Of a DNA stretch of 64,000 bases, positions 1-7,251 are shown piece by piece. The stretch is from contig CAVOTH010000004.1 in assembly GCA_963699085.1 (NCBI GenBank), positions 1,426,001-1,490,000 on the forward strand, read 5' to 3'. A program made the position numbers and the translations under genes. Under the pieces are notes generated by a model. It saw nothing but the letters and a program-made list of their open reading frames with translations, made no database searches and was not told the DNA's origin. Within the stretch, counting starts at the first letter, position 1, and every line of letters begins with the position of its first letter. This DNA is from Bog-756 sp963699085. GTDB lineage: Bacteria > Actinomycetota > Acidimicrobiia > Acidimicrobiales > RAAP-2.

Positions 1-497
1 GCCCAATGAGCGAGTTGCTCAGGAGGGGTGAGTGTCTCCAATGCCTCGTCGTTGTCCGCTTCGGCGATGGCGACATCGCGGTCGGAGGCCAATGGGACAC
101 CCATCAAGGTGGCCAGTCGCGGCAAGCTGACAACCGCGAGCCCGACCTCGGCGACAGCGACGGCGGTCGCAGCTCGGAGGATGACCCAGCGGGTCTCCCA
201 TGGCTGGCGGAGCCACGCCTGAACCACCGTCTGGGCGCCGGCCAGAGTCGGTCGACGGCCCCGGTCGACTCTCCGGACGGAAAGCCCGCGGACCGCATCG
301 ACGACGGTGTTCACATCCCCCAGTGCCTGGTCGAACGGGATGTCGAACCGGCGGGCGAGGGAAGTGGCGGCGTGGGCGGCGTCCGGGTCCTCGGTGAGGA
401 GGTCCACGATGCGAGCCGCGGAGTCGTCGAGGAGTAGGTAGGTTCCCGTCGGCAGGTGCAGAAGGACCCGCTCCCCCGTCGGCCCGTTCGACACCAT
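1..497 (-). CDS. Lasso peptide B protein: PqqD-like RRE fused to B2 protease, partial
   Basis: The minus frame is open from an ATG at 497 to the left edge, so the gene is cut off by the window and about 165 residues are visible. The first ~85 residues look like a PqqD-type RiPP recognition element (GERVLLHLPTGTYLLLDDSA, then helices). They are followed by the start of a B2 transglutaminase-like protease (WVILRAA..., then LPRLATLMGVPLAS, the usual N-terminal region of lasso B2 proteins). The catalytic Cys/His/Asp lie beyond the edge. The expected role is binding the leader and cleaving it from the precursor encoded just upstream. An in-frame ATG at 548 would add 17 residues (ending AHDV) that also suit a PqqD N-terminus, so the start is uncertain. 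Family call by motif reading, fairly sure. Confidence 0.75.
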   Translation of the reverse strand, partial: MVSNGPTGERVLLHLPTGTYLLLDDSAARIVDLLTEDPDAAHAATSLARRFDIPFDQALGDVNTVVDAVRGLSVRRVDRGRRPTLAGAQTVVQAWLRQPWETRWVILRAATAVAVAEVGLAVVSLPRLATLMGVPLASDRDVAIAEADNDEALETLTPPEQLAHW

Positions 498-510
498 GAC
501 GTCGTGCGCG

Positions 511-538
511 GACCAGGCTCCCTTGCGGGAGCCTGGTC
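511..538 (-). terminator. 12-bp perfect hairpin with GCAA loop downstream of lasso precursor
   Basis: The sequence GACCAGGCTCCC pairs perfectly with GGGAGCCTGGTC across a 4-nt loop. On the minus-strand RNA the loop is GCAA, a GNRA tetraloop. It sits 43 nt after the precursor stop and ahead of the 497 start of the B gene. There is no clear U-tract, so it is more likely a partial terminator or 3' stabilising/processing hairpin than a full terminator. A second, weaker hairpin (about 550-567) precedes it. If the B gene actually starts at 548, this stem would lie in coding sequence. Confidence 0.6.
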
Positions 539-580
539 GTTGCAGCATTCTTCCGGCGAAGCCGGAGTTCAATGCTTGGT

Positions 581-736
581 TCAGCTGGTGCCAGGCGCGC
601 CCGGCGCTGGCGGGTTCTTGTTGCCCTCGGCTGAACCCGGGAAGTCGAAATAGATTCCCGGCTTGCCGGCCTGGGTCAGGTCGGTGATTTCGCCGAGGAC
701 CGTGATCTGCGGTGCCTCGTAGGACTCCTGCGCCAT
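581..736 (-). CDS. Lasso peptide precursor (51 aa)
   Basis: This small gene starts with ATG preceded by an AAAGGGG ribosome site. Its N-terminus, YEAPQITVLGEITDLT, matches the actinobacterial lasso leader pattern YxxPxLxxxGxxxxxT. With the conserved Thr21 at leader position -2, the core would start at Ala23 and a macrolactam could form between Ala1 and Asp9 (AGKPGIYFD). If cleavage is one residue later, Gly1 to Asp8 would give an 8-residue ring. The core is long for a lasso peptide (28-29 residues), with a Pro/Gly-rich tail (NPPAPGAPGTS). It lies between the cyclase and the B protein, as expected. The true ring size and C-terminal trimming cannot be read from sequence. I do not recognise this core. 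Confidence 0.85.
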   Translation of the reverse strand: MAQESYEAPQITVLGEITDLTQAGKPGIYFDFPGSAEGNKNPPAPGAPGTS

Positions 737-796
737 GTTGGCCCCTTTCGTTGTTGGATCTATGCATGGTAGCGATGACCTCGTTGAATGGACAGG

Positions 797-802
797 TGTC
801 AA
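797..802 (-). promoter_or_regulatory. Possible -35 element (TTGACA) ahead of lasso precursor
   Basis: A consensus TTGACA lies on the minus strand between the cyclase-end hairpin and the precursor start. No convincing -10 hexamer sits 16-18 nt downstream; TACCAT and TAGATC lie further away. It could give the precursor its own promoter, separate from the operon read-through, but the evidence is thin. Confidence 0.3.
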
Positions 803-810
803 AGGGGGGA

Positions 811-830
811 GGAACCCCCTAGGGGGTTCC
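811..830 (-). terminator. 20-bp perfect palindrome at the end of the cyclase gene
   Basis: GGAACCCCCTAGGGGGTTCC is fully self-complementary and contains the TAG stop codon of the cyclase (819-821). In the minus-strand RNA it forms an 8-bp GC-rich stem with a CUAG loop, followed by a C-rich stretch and UUU. It probably terminates or attenuates read-through from the upstream operon just before the precursor gene. Confidence 0.6.
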
Positions 831-2030
831 CGCATGCGAGCCGTTCGCGCGCGCTGCGTGGTGGGCCAGCCATGCGGCGTGCAATGGGAGCGCAGATCCG
901 TAGACCGGCACCGGCGAGAGCCACTCCGCCCGTAGGGCCTCAGCATCGACCAGGCGTCCGTCAAGTCCGGTGCCGTCCCATTCTTCGGCGAACCGCCGGC
1001 TGGCCGGGCCCCAGAACACGCCGCCGAATGACGCCTTGCCCGTGCGGGCGAGCACGGGCGCAGGGAGCAGGTCGCCGAACAGCGCGGTCATGACCGCAGT
1101 GCGATCCCCCCGGCCGAAACTGCCACCCCACGTGGCCAACCCGGACAGGAAGGCCGTGTCGAGCAACGGGCCGGCGTAGCGCGCGCCGTCGAGTGCGCTG
1201 ATTGCATCCAGGGTTCTGAGCGTGAGCCCCACCGCCCGGCGGCTCCGGTTGACCACTTGATAACGGTCCCATCGGATCGGTTCGTCCATCTCGTCGGCCA
1301 ACTGACGTGCGAACCGCTCGCGGGCCTCCGGTAGCAACCACGACTGGTACGGGGGAACCTTTCGCTCCCAATGGCGGCGACGGTAGGGCCGGGGGGTGCA
1401 GGCCATGACGGCGGCGACCCAATCGGGTCGGAGCGGGACACGTCGGTGCCGGATGGCGTCCCAGAATCGGCCGTGTGGGTAGAGCCCGAACGCCTCGTCA
1501 CCGCCCTCCCCCGACACGATCACACCGCCGACGGCTCTGCGGACCATCGGCCGGAACGCGTAGGCCGGAGGCGGCCACATCAACCCCTGGCCCAGCAACG
1601 CGCCCACGGCTTCGTCACCCAGGAGATCGAGGTCGTCACCCGGTCGGATGATCTCCCAATTCTGCACCCCGATCGCACCGATCACCTGCTCCTGCCATTC
1701 GCGTTCGTCGCTGGCCACATCCCCGTCCCAGCGAGCGGTGGCCGCTATGGGCTCGTCCAGCCCGTGACGCCGGGCCACGTCGACGAAGAACGCCAGGAGT
1801 GCGGAGGAGTCCCGACCGCCCGAAAAGGCGATCACGCACGGCGAGGTCGCCAGGAGCTCGACCGCCAGCTCGGCGAGTCGGGTCATCGGATCCGGCCCCG
1901 GATGGACGAAGCCCGGTCGGCTGGTTCCGTGGTCCTGACCGACCACCACCCCACTGGCCACGTCGAGCTCGGTCAGACCGGCGGGATTGGCAGGGGGAAA
2001 CCATACCGACGCCCCCAATTCGGTGGTCAT
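819..2030 (-). CDS. Lasso cyclase, asparagine-synthetase-like (C protein), short form
   Basis: The 403-residue product carries the ATP-pyrophosphatase loop SGGRDSS at residues 70-76 and a second conserved SGEGGDE at 173-179, as in asparagine synthetase B and lasso cyclases. A TGKASFGG segment near residue 335 could supply the catalytic lysine. In lasso pathways this enzyme adenylates the ring Asp/Glu side chain and joins it to the new N-terminus. It sits 13 nt downstream of the PqqD-like gene and 82 nt upstream of the precursor. Most lasso C proteins are about 550-620 aa with an N-terminal glutaminase-like domain. Here only ~55 residues precede the synthetase region, so that domain is missing or reduced. 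Confidence 0.85.
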   Translation of the reverse strand: MTTELGASVWFPPANPAGLTELDVASGVVVGQDHGTSRPGFVHPGPDPMTRLAELAVELLATSPCVIAFSGGRDSSALLAFFVDVARRHGLDEPIAATARWDGDVASDEREWQEQVIGAIGVQNWEIIRPGDDLDLLGDEAVGALLGQGLMWPPPAYAFRPMVRRAVGGVIVSGEGGDEAFGLYPHGRFWDAIRHRRVPLRPDWVAAVMACTPRPYRRRHWERKVPPYQSWLLPEARERFARQLADEMDEPIRWDRYQVVNRSRRAVGLTLRTLDAISALDGARYAGPLLDTAFLSGLATWGGSFGRGDRTAVMTALFGDLLPAPVLARTGKASFGGVFWGPASRRFAEEWDGTGLDGRLVDAEALRAEWLSPVPVYGSALPLHAAWLAHHAARANGSHAGTP

Positions 2031-2043
2031 CGGCGACCGGGCG

Positions 2044-2385
2044 TCAGTCGAACGCCAGGAGTTTGCGCTCAGCCAAGGCGGCCAGGAACACCTCGGTGTC
2101 GGTCAAGGCCTGCTCATCGCTGATCCCGTAGAGCGAGGTGAGCCGATCGACGAGTCCAGGGACGGTGGCACCCTCGGCGAGGCCGATCCACAGCTGCTTG
2201 GCCGAGCCGTTGAGGGTGAGATAGGTGGACGTGCTCAGCTCGAGGACCACCAGGTCGTCGCCGACCTCGCGCCACACCACCTCATCGACTCTCAGATGGG
2301 GCGTCACTGCGGACGACACCTCGCCGACAGCCCCGCCGTCGGCAGCTCTGCTGCCGTCATGATCGTCCGAACCGTTGCTCGCCAT
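2044..2385 (-). CDS. PqqD family protein, stand-alone lasso RRE (B1)
   Basis: The 113-residue protein has a Ser/Asp/Gly-rich N-terminal tail of ~30 residues followed by a PqqD fold: VVWREVGDDLVVLELSTSTY, then LNGSAKQLWIGL and helices ending in a Leu-rich segment. PqqD-like proteins bind RiPP leader peptides and present them to the protease and cyclase. It lies between the ABC permease (20 nt upstream) and the cyclase, in the same operon. It is odd that the protein at 1-497 also begins with a PqqD-like domain, so the cluster has two candidate leader binders. Confidence 0.85.
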   Translation of the reverse strand: MASNGSDDHDGSRAADGGAVGEVSSAVTPHLRVDEVVWREVGDDLVVLELSTSTYLTLNGSAKQLWIGLAEGATVPGLVDRLTSLYGISDEQALTDTEVFLAALAERKLLAFD

Positions 2386-2404
2386 GGACCCATGATACTG
2401 AAGT

Positions 2405-3205
2405 TCAGAATGTGGCCAGAGTGCCCCGCCGCTGGGCGATCTGGAACGACCGCTCGAGCACCCAGGCCGACAGCGGTACCAGTACGACGGCGAAGCCGAT
2501 CAGGATGGCGAAATCAACGGCGTAGTTCGTGTACGGCTGGTCGGCCAGCAGCGCCGAACGCAGCGCGTCGAGCGCGTAGGTCAGCGGGGAGAGGTGGGCG
2601 AGCACCTGGAGCCACTGCGGTAGGGCCGAGATCGGGAACAGGGTGCCGCTTATGACGCCGATGATGCTCAGCAGGCCGGCCACGAGCGGGGTGCCCTGTT
2701 GGAACACGATCACCAGGGATGCGCCGAGGTTACCGACAGCGGCGAAGATCACGATGGAGAGGAGGATCACGCCGATGACGACCGGCGCATTCACGTTGGA
2801 CACGCTGAACCCGATCGGGATGGTCAGGACCATGATCACCGCGGCCACGACGATCGACTGCACCAGCCCGTAGGCGGACCAGCTGAGCCCGAGGTAGATC
2901 CGGCGGACCGGTTGGGTGGCCAGGTACTCGAGCGTCCCCTGCACCTGGTCGCCCCGGGCCGACGTCGACGTACCGATGGCGGTGGGCTCGAGGATCGAGG
3001 CGAAGAGCAGGCCGACGACGGTGTACTTGAAGTAGCTGGTGGTGCTGCCGGCGAACTGGCCGGTGTTGACCAGCTTCGACACGAAGCGGAAGGCGATCAG
3101 CCCCCAGAAGGCGGCGACGATGCTGGTGGCGAAGCCGACCCGGTACGAGACCGCCGTCCTGAAGTCCTTCTGGGCGGTGGCAGCCACGATGCGCCAGACG
3201 TTCAC
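2405..3205 (-). CDS. ABC-2 type transporter permease
   Basis: The 266-residue membrane protein has about six hydrophobic segments in the ABC-2 permease layout. After an N-terminal segment comes a loop with DQVQGTLEYLATQPV, typical of this family, and late in the protein SALPQWLQVLAHLSPLTYAL, a hallmark of ABC-2 permeases. Its start overlaps the ATPase stop by 4 nt (ATGA-type coupling), so the two form one exporter. In this setting it most likely exports the mature lasso peptide and may confer self-immunity; this role is inferred from position. Confidence 0.85.
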   Translation of the reverse strand: MNVWRIVAATAQKDFRTAVSYRVGFATSIVAAFWGLIAFRFVSKLVNTGQFAGSTTSYFKYTVVGLLFASILEPTAIGTSTSARGDQVQGTLEYLATQPVRRIYLGLSWSAYGLVQSIVVAAVIMVLTIPIGFSVSNVNAPVVIGVILLSIVIFAAVGNLGASLVIVFQQGTPLVAGLLSIIGVISGTLFPISALPQWLQVLAHLSPLTYALDALRSALLADQPYTNYAVDFAILIGFAVVLVPLSAWVLERSFQIAQRRGTLATF

Positions 3206-4074
3206 GACGTCCTTCCCGGTCCATCGACCTCGACCGGCTCCGGACCGGCGTCGGTCGCCGCGGTGGGCTCCCCGTCTACCGGAGGAGGCTCCTCATCGAC
3301 GTGATACTCGGGGACGTCCACCGGCTCGACAACTCCGTCGCCATCCGGTCCGTCGTCGCCGACCGTGGGCGTGTCACCGGTCGGCCGGATGACCCCTCCG
3401 GAGACGATGTACGTGGCATCGGCCGCCGGAAGTATGGCGTCGATCAGGGGTGCCACGATCAGCGCGGTGGCGCCGTTCGCCACCCGCTCCTTCACCAATC
3501 CGAGGATCGAACTGAGGCCCTCTTCGTCGATTCCCCGGAAGGGCTCGTCGAGCAGGATCACCGACGGATCGTTGAGCAGCGCCCGGGCCACCATCAGCCT
3601 CTGCCGCTGACCCGTCGACATCCGGGCCACCTGGCCGAGCGCCACATGAGCGATACCCAGGCGCTCGATCAGGTCCACCGAGCGGGAGGCGATGATCCGC
3701 TTCGGGATTCCGGCGATCTTGCCGAACAGCTCCAGGTTCTGGAACGCGTTGATACGCCAGTAGAGACTCCGTTCGTTGGCGAAGCTCACACCGATCGAGC
3801 GGCGTACGTCCAGACTCTGGCGGATGGCGTCGTACCCGTTGACTCGGACCGTTCCGGCGTCAGGAGCCACCACCGTGGCCAGGGTGCGGACGAGGGTCGT
3901 CTTGCCGGCCCCGTTCGAACCCTCCATCACAGTGAGCGTCCCCCGCGGAACGGTCAGGTCCACCTGGTCCAGGATGAGCCTGCCGCGCAAGGACTTGGTG
4001 ACACCGACGACCTCGATCCCGTTAGGACCCGGCTCGACGGTTCTGCTGGATCGGGACACGTGTAGCCAGCTCAC
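3202..4074 (-). CDS. ABC transporter ATP-binding protein
   Basis: The 290-residue ATPase shows Walker A GSNGAGKTT at residues 52-60, a signature STGQR at 153-157 (as in many ABC-2 systems rather than LSGGQ) and Walker B VILLDEP at 172-178. The switch histidine normally found after Walker B is not evident (ALIVAPLIDAI). The last ~65 residues form an acidic, Pro-rich tail unlike the ATPase core. The start overlaps the regulator gene upstream by 4 nt and the end overlaps the permease by 4 nt. It is inferred to power lasso peptide export or immunity. Confidence 0.88.
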   Translation of the reverse strand: MSWLHVSRSSRTVEPGPNGIEVVGVTKSLRGRLILDQVDLTVPRGTLTVMEGSNGAGKTTLVRTLATVVAPDAGTVRVNGYDAIRQSLDVRRSIGVSFANERSLYWRINAFQNLELFGKIAGIPKRIIASRSVDLIERLGIAHVALGQVARMSTGQRQRLMVARALLNDPSVILLDEPFRGIDEEGLSSILGLVKERVANGATALIVAPLIDAILPAADATYIVSGGVIRPTGDTPTVGDDGPDGDGVVEPVDVPEYHVDEEPPPVDGEPTAATDAGPEPVEVDGPGRTS

Positions 4075-4814
4075 TGCGCCGCCACCGGCCCTGCGTCGGA
4101 TTCGCTTCCGGGCCCCATGCCCAGCACAACTGCTACGGCCTCGGCCTGGGAGCGGACTCCCAACTTTGCGAAGATCCGGGTCTTGTGGCTCTCAACCGTC
4201 TTGACCGAGATGCCGAGGTGGTGGGCGACCGCCTTGGTGCTCAGCCCGTCGGCGATGGCACCCAGCACATCGCTCTCCCTGTCGGTCAACTCGGCCGTCA
4301 CGCTGTCAGCGCCGCCGCGTCGCCGGTTCCGCCGCCAGTCGGTGGCCACCGCAGCGACCACGTCGGGAGGGAGCACGGCCCCTCCGGCGGCCAGAGTCAG
4401 CACCGCCGACACCACGTCGGGAGGCGTGCCGTCCTGGTCGACCAGTCCGGTGACTCCCGAGGCGACCAGGTCGACCAGGCGGGAGGTCTCGGACGGTCCG
4501 CACAGCATCAGGACCCGGGTGCCCGTACGCAGCAGTGCCGGGACGAAGCTCTCGGCGACCCCGTCGTCCAGGATCTCGTCGACCACCACGACATCGGGCG
4601 CGACCAGTTCGGAGAGGGCGACGGCATCTCTCCCTGAACCGACCTCTCCCACCACCTCCGCCCTTCCCTCCAAGAGGAGCCGCAGTGCCTCGACGACCAC
4701 GCCACCGGCGCCGAGGACGACGACGGTGGGCAGTCCCGACGTGTACCGGGCGACCCGGAACGAGGGCCGGTGGTAGGCGCGCTGCCGGCCGCGGGTGGCA
4801 GTCGGGGTCATCAC
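4071..4814 (-). CDS. LuxR/NarL-type regulator with atypical receiver (second of pair)
   Basis: The 247-residue protein combines an N-terminal receiver-like domain with a C-terminal LuxR helix-turn-helix (LTDRESDVLGAIADGLSTKA, then LGISVKTVESHKTRIFAKLGV). The receiver keeps a phosphoacceptor-like Asp in PDVVVVDEILDDG, but the usual N-terminal acidic pair after the first strand is replaced by LGAGG. Phosphorylation is therefore doubtful. The start is GTG at 4814, or ATG at 4811, overlapping the stop of the preceding regulator. It probably controls this lasso operon. No sensor kinase is encoded nearby. Confidence 0.82.
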   Translation of the reverse strand: MMTPTATRGRQRAYHRPSFRVARYTSGLPTVVVLGAGGVVVEALRLLLEGRAEVVGEVGSGRDAVALSELVAPDVVVVDEILDDGVAESFVPALLRTGTRVLMLCGPSETSRLVDLVASGVTGLVDQDGTPPDVVSAVLTLAAGGAVLPPDVVAAVATDWRRNRRRGGADSVTAELTDRESDVLGAIADGLSTKAVAHHLGISVKTVESHKTRIFAKLGVRSQAEAVAVVLGMGPGSESDAGPVAAQ

Positions 4815-5467
4815 GTGGTGCTGAGCCCGATGTCCACCGGGCGATGGCCGATGATCCCTGTCCGCATGCCCACCGACACTGCATGGGACTGGCTCTGGAC
4901 GCCCAGTTTGGTGAAGAGGCTCTGGCGTCGGCTCTCGACCGTCTTGGCGCTGATGCCGAGGCGCTCGGCGATCTGCCTGGTCGTGAGACCCCCGCCGATG
5001 AGCGCCAGCACCTGTACTTCACGCTGGGTCAGGTCGGACCCGGTCGAATCGGTGACAGCGGTGGTTCGGACTCCGGACCCGCCCGGTTCGTTGTCCGCGG
5101 TGAGATGCCCTCCGCTCAGTAGCCCGAGGAACGTGCGCCCCGGCGCCGTGCGCAGGATCACCGATGCCCCATCGAGCACGGTGTGCCGCAACCCGGCCGG
5201 TGCCGTCCCGATCACCCGGATCCCTGATCGGGCCGACTCCAGGCGACCGATGAGCGCAGGAACGTCCCAGTCCACGCCGACCGCTTCAATGACGACGGAG
5301 TCGATTGGTCGGGCCCGGACGGCGATCTCGAGCTCATCCGTCGAGGCCACGGTATCGGTCACCTCGATGCCGGGCTCCCCGTCGAGGACCAGGCGGAGGC
5401 TCTCGCGGAACAGCCGAACCCGGTCCTGGATCAGGACCGTCGCTACCGGGCCTCGGTTGGGGCTCAA
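4811..5467 (-). CDS. LuxR/NarL-type regulator with atypical receiver (first of pair)
   Basis: I place the start at a TTG (5467) because AAGGAG lies 8 nt upstream and the receiver-like sequence (VATVLIQDRVRLFRESLRLVL) begins soon after. A GTG at 5548 would add 27 unconvincing residues. The 218-residue product has a receiver-like fold in which the phosphoacceptor position reads VVIEAV, Glu instead of Asp, and a clear LuxR HTH near the C-terminus (LTQREVQVLALIGGGLTTRQ, LGISAKTVESRRQSLFTKLGV). It is the first gene of the lasso operon and a paralogue of the next. The Glu may mimic constitutive phosphorylation; that is inference. Confidence 0.8.
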   Translation of the reverse strand: MSPNRGPVATVLIQDRVRLFRESLRLVLDGEPGIEVTDTVASTDELEIAVRARPIDSVVIEAVGVDWDVPALIGRLESARSGIRVIGTAPAGLRHTVLDGASVILRTAPGRTFLGLLSGGHLTADNEPGGSGVRTTAVTDSTGSDLTQREVQVLALIGGGLTTRQIAERLGISAKTVESRRQSLFTKLGVQSQSHAVSVGMRTGIIGHRPVDIGLSTT

Positions 5468-5736
5468 CGACGATGCTCCTTCTCTACCCGTCCCGTGGAC
5501 CGGGCGGTTCCCGACTCGAGGTTCGACGGCGCACCGGCTGCAGGCCACCGTCGCACTCTCGCCCCAAACCGGAGCCGTCCGGTGTCACGATACCGCCACG
5601 GGACTCCACCCCGGCGCACCGGCGGCGCCGGCGGCGTTCTCACCGGGCGTCCCGTCGAATGCGTGCCTTCGAACCGTGGGCCAGGGGAGTGGCGGTACCC
5701 TGAGCGCACGATGACCCCGACATGTGAGCAGGTGGC

Positions 5737-6885
5737 ATGACCTCCGTCCCCGGGGGTCCGCTGAGTGGGCTGGGCCCGGCGGCGAGATGGTGCCTGGTGG
5801 CCGGGATCGTCGACACGAGCGAATCGGCACCGTCGGTGGGGGACGTCGAACGCGAGACGGATGTCCTGTTCGCCGAAGGGTTGTCTGCGGTAGCCGTCCA
5901 TTCGCTCGGCCAGATCCCGATACACCGTGACCAGCCGTATTTCGCCATGTTCCGCAGCGTCACGCTCACCGGTCAGATGAAGGCAATGGCCGCCGAGACC
6001 ACCGCCGCACCGGCGCTCAGTGCGTTGGCCTCCGCCGGGGTGCACGCCGCGGTGGTGAAGGGCCCGGCCATGGCCGCCCATCACCCACCGGGATGGCCGC
6101 GGACCTACGGCGACATCGATCTGATCGTCACCCCGGATGACTTCGAACGCACCCTCACATGCATCGGGGAACTCGGATTCGCCACGTCCGATCGGGCCAT
6201 CCCCCAGTGGGACTGGTTCGACCTGCGGTGCCGCGAAGGGGTGAACCTGCACTCGGCCGGCGGAGGGAACCTCGACATCCACCATCACGTGCCGCCGTGG
6301 TCGTTCGGTTCGAGTGTCCGGGCCGGGGACGTCCTCCGGCGATCCGAGCCGGCGGAGCTGTGCGGAACACCGGTCCGGTTCGCGTCAGCCGACGATCTGC
6401 TCCTGATCAGTGCCCTCCACGTGCTCAATGACCTGTGGAAGGGGAAAGCGGGCCTGGCGTCATGGCGGGACGTGCTGGTACTGCTGCACCGGCTCGGCGC
6501 CGACCGGGCCCGTTCGGTATTCGCGAACGCCGGACTGGCCTGGCTCCACGATCTCATGGCCGCCGAGTTCGCCCGCTCGGTGCCCGAGGCGGGGATCGCC
6601 CGGCCGTCCACTGTGGAGCAGCCCAGTCAGATCGAGCGCTTCCGACTGGCCGCGCTCGGCTGGTCAGGACACTCGATGGCGACACGACAACGGCTGGCCT
6701 GGGTGTCCCGCCTGCCGGTCGCCAACGGGATCCTGTTCCTGGGGGGCACCTTGGTCCCTTCGCCGACCTACATCCGCGACCGGCACGGCGGCTACCTGGA
6801 CTACTGGAGGCGGGGGCTGAGCGAGACACTGTCCACGGTCAAGGGGGCGGACTACCGGATGACCACGGTCGACGACTACGAGTAG
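5737..6885 (+). CDS. Nucleotidyltransferase-fold protein (NTP_transf_5-like) beside lasso cluster
   Basis: The 382-residue protein contains a nucleotidyltransferase active-site pattern: VVKGPAMA, then YGDIDLIVTPDDFE with the Asp pair of the DxD motif, then NLDIHHH supplying a third acidic residue. This matches the family often found in lasso and other RiPP clusters (PF14907 type). It is transcribed away from the lasso operon across a 270-bp divergent region. Possible roles are nucleotidylation or another tailoring of the peptide, or a toxin/immunity-like role. The family placement is fairly secure; the function is not. Confidence 0.75.
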   Translation: MTSVPGGPLSGLGPAARWCLVAGIVDTSESAPSVGDVERETDVLFAEGLSAVAVHSLGQIPIHRDQPYFAMFRSVTLTGQMKAMAAETTAAPALSALASAGVHAAVVKGPAMAAHHPPGWPRTYGDIDLIVTPDDFERTLTCIGELGFATSDRAIPQWDWFDLRCREGVNLHSAGGGNLDIHHHVPPWSFGSSVRAGDVLRRSEPAELCGTPVRFASADDLLLISALHVLNDLWKGKAGLASWRDVLVLLHRLGADRARSVFANAGLAWLHDLMAAEFARSVPEAGIARPSTVEQPSQIERFRLAALGWSGHSMATRQRLAWVSRLPVANGILFLGGTLVPSPTYIRDRHGGYLDYWRRGLSETLSTVKGADYRMTTVDDYE

Positions 6886-6975
6886 CGGATCACCAGTGGC
6901 GTACTGAACAGCTGCCCGGAGTCCACGGTTCCGGGCCAGGACCGCCCGGACGGAGGTGGGAGGCCGATGTCGGCC

Positions 6976-7251
6976 TCAGGCCACCGAGCGGTGGCGGACC
7001 GGTGCCGGCATACGAAGCCGGAATGCACTGGCCTGGGCCGGCTCGGGCTGAGTGTGCTCCCCGGTAGTCAGGTCGATCACGCACTCCTCGCAGAGCCACC
7101 GGAGGCCGAACCGGGGGCCGAATCGGGAATTGTGGCGGATGAGGGCGGCCTTGGGGCCGGTCACCTTCTGGAGTGACTGGGTCCAGCCACAGTTTTGGCA
7201 GGGACCTTGACGAGGCTTGTGGTCCTGGTGTCCGAACTGGCTCGCACTCAT
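6976..7251 (-). CDS. Small putative zinc-ribbon protein
   Basis: The 91-residue product has two Cys pairs, CQNC near residue 18 and CEEC near residue 54, which could bind one zinc ion. The rest is basic with Gln- and Arg-rich segments (GWTQSLQKVTG, then RHNSRFGPRFGLRWLCEEC). GAGAGGG precedes the ATG at a loose distance. It is convergent with the nucleotidyltransferase gene. I do not recognise a named family; it may be a small nucleic-acid-binding or structural zinc protein. Confidence 0.5.
   Translation of the reverse strand: MSASQFGHQDHKPRQGPCQNCGWTQSLQKVTGPKAALIRHNSRFGPRFGLRWLCEECVIDLTTGEHTQPEPAQASAFRLRMPAPVRHRSVA

Noticed and set aside
6..437. Plus-strand reading frame over the left edge
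   Set aside because: It is antisense to the lasso B protein, whose minus frame has PqqD and B2 features. The plus frame has no family features.
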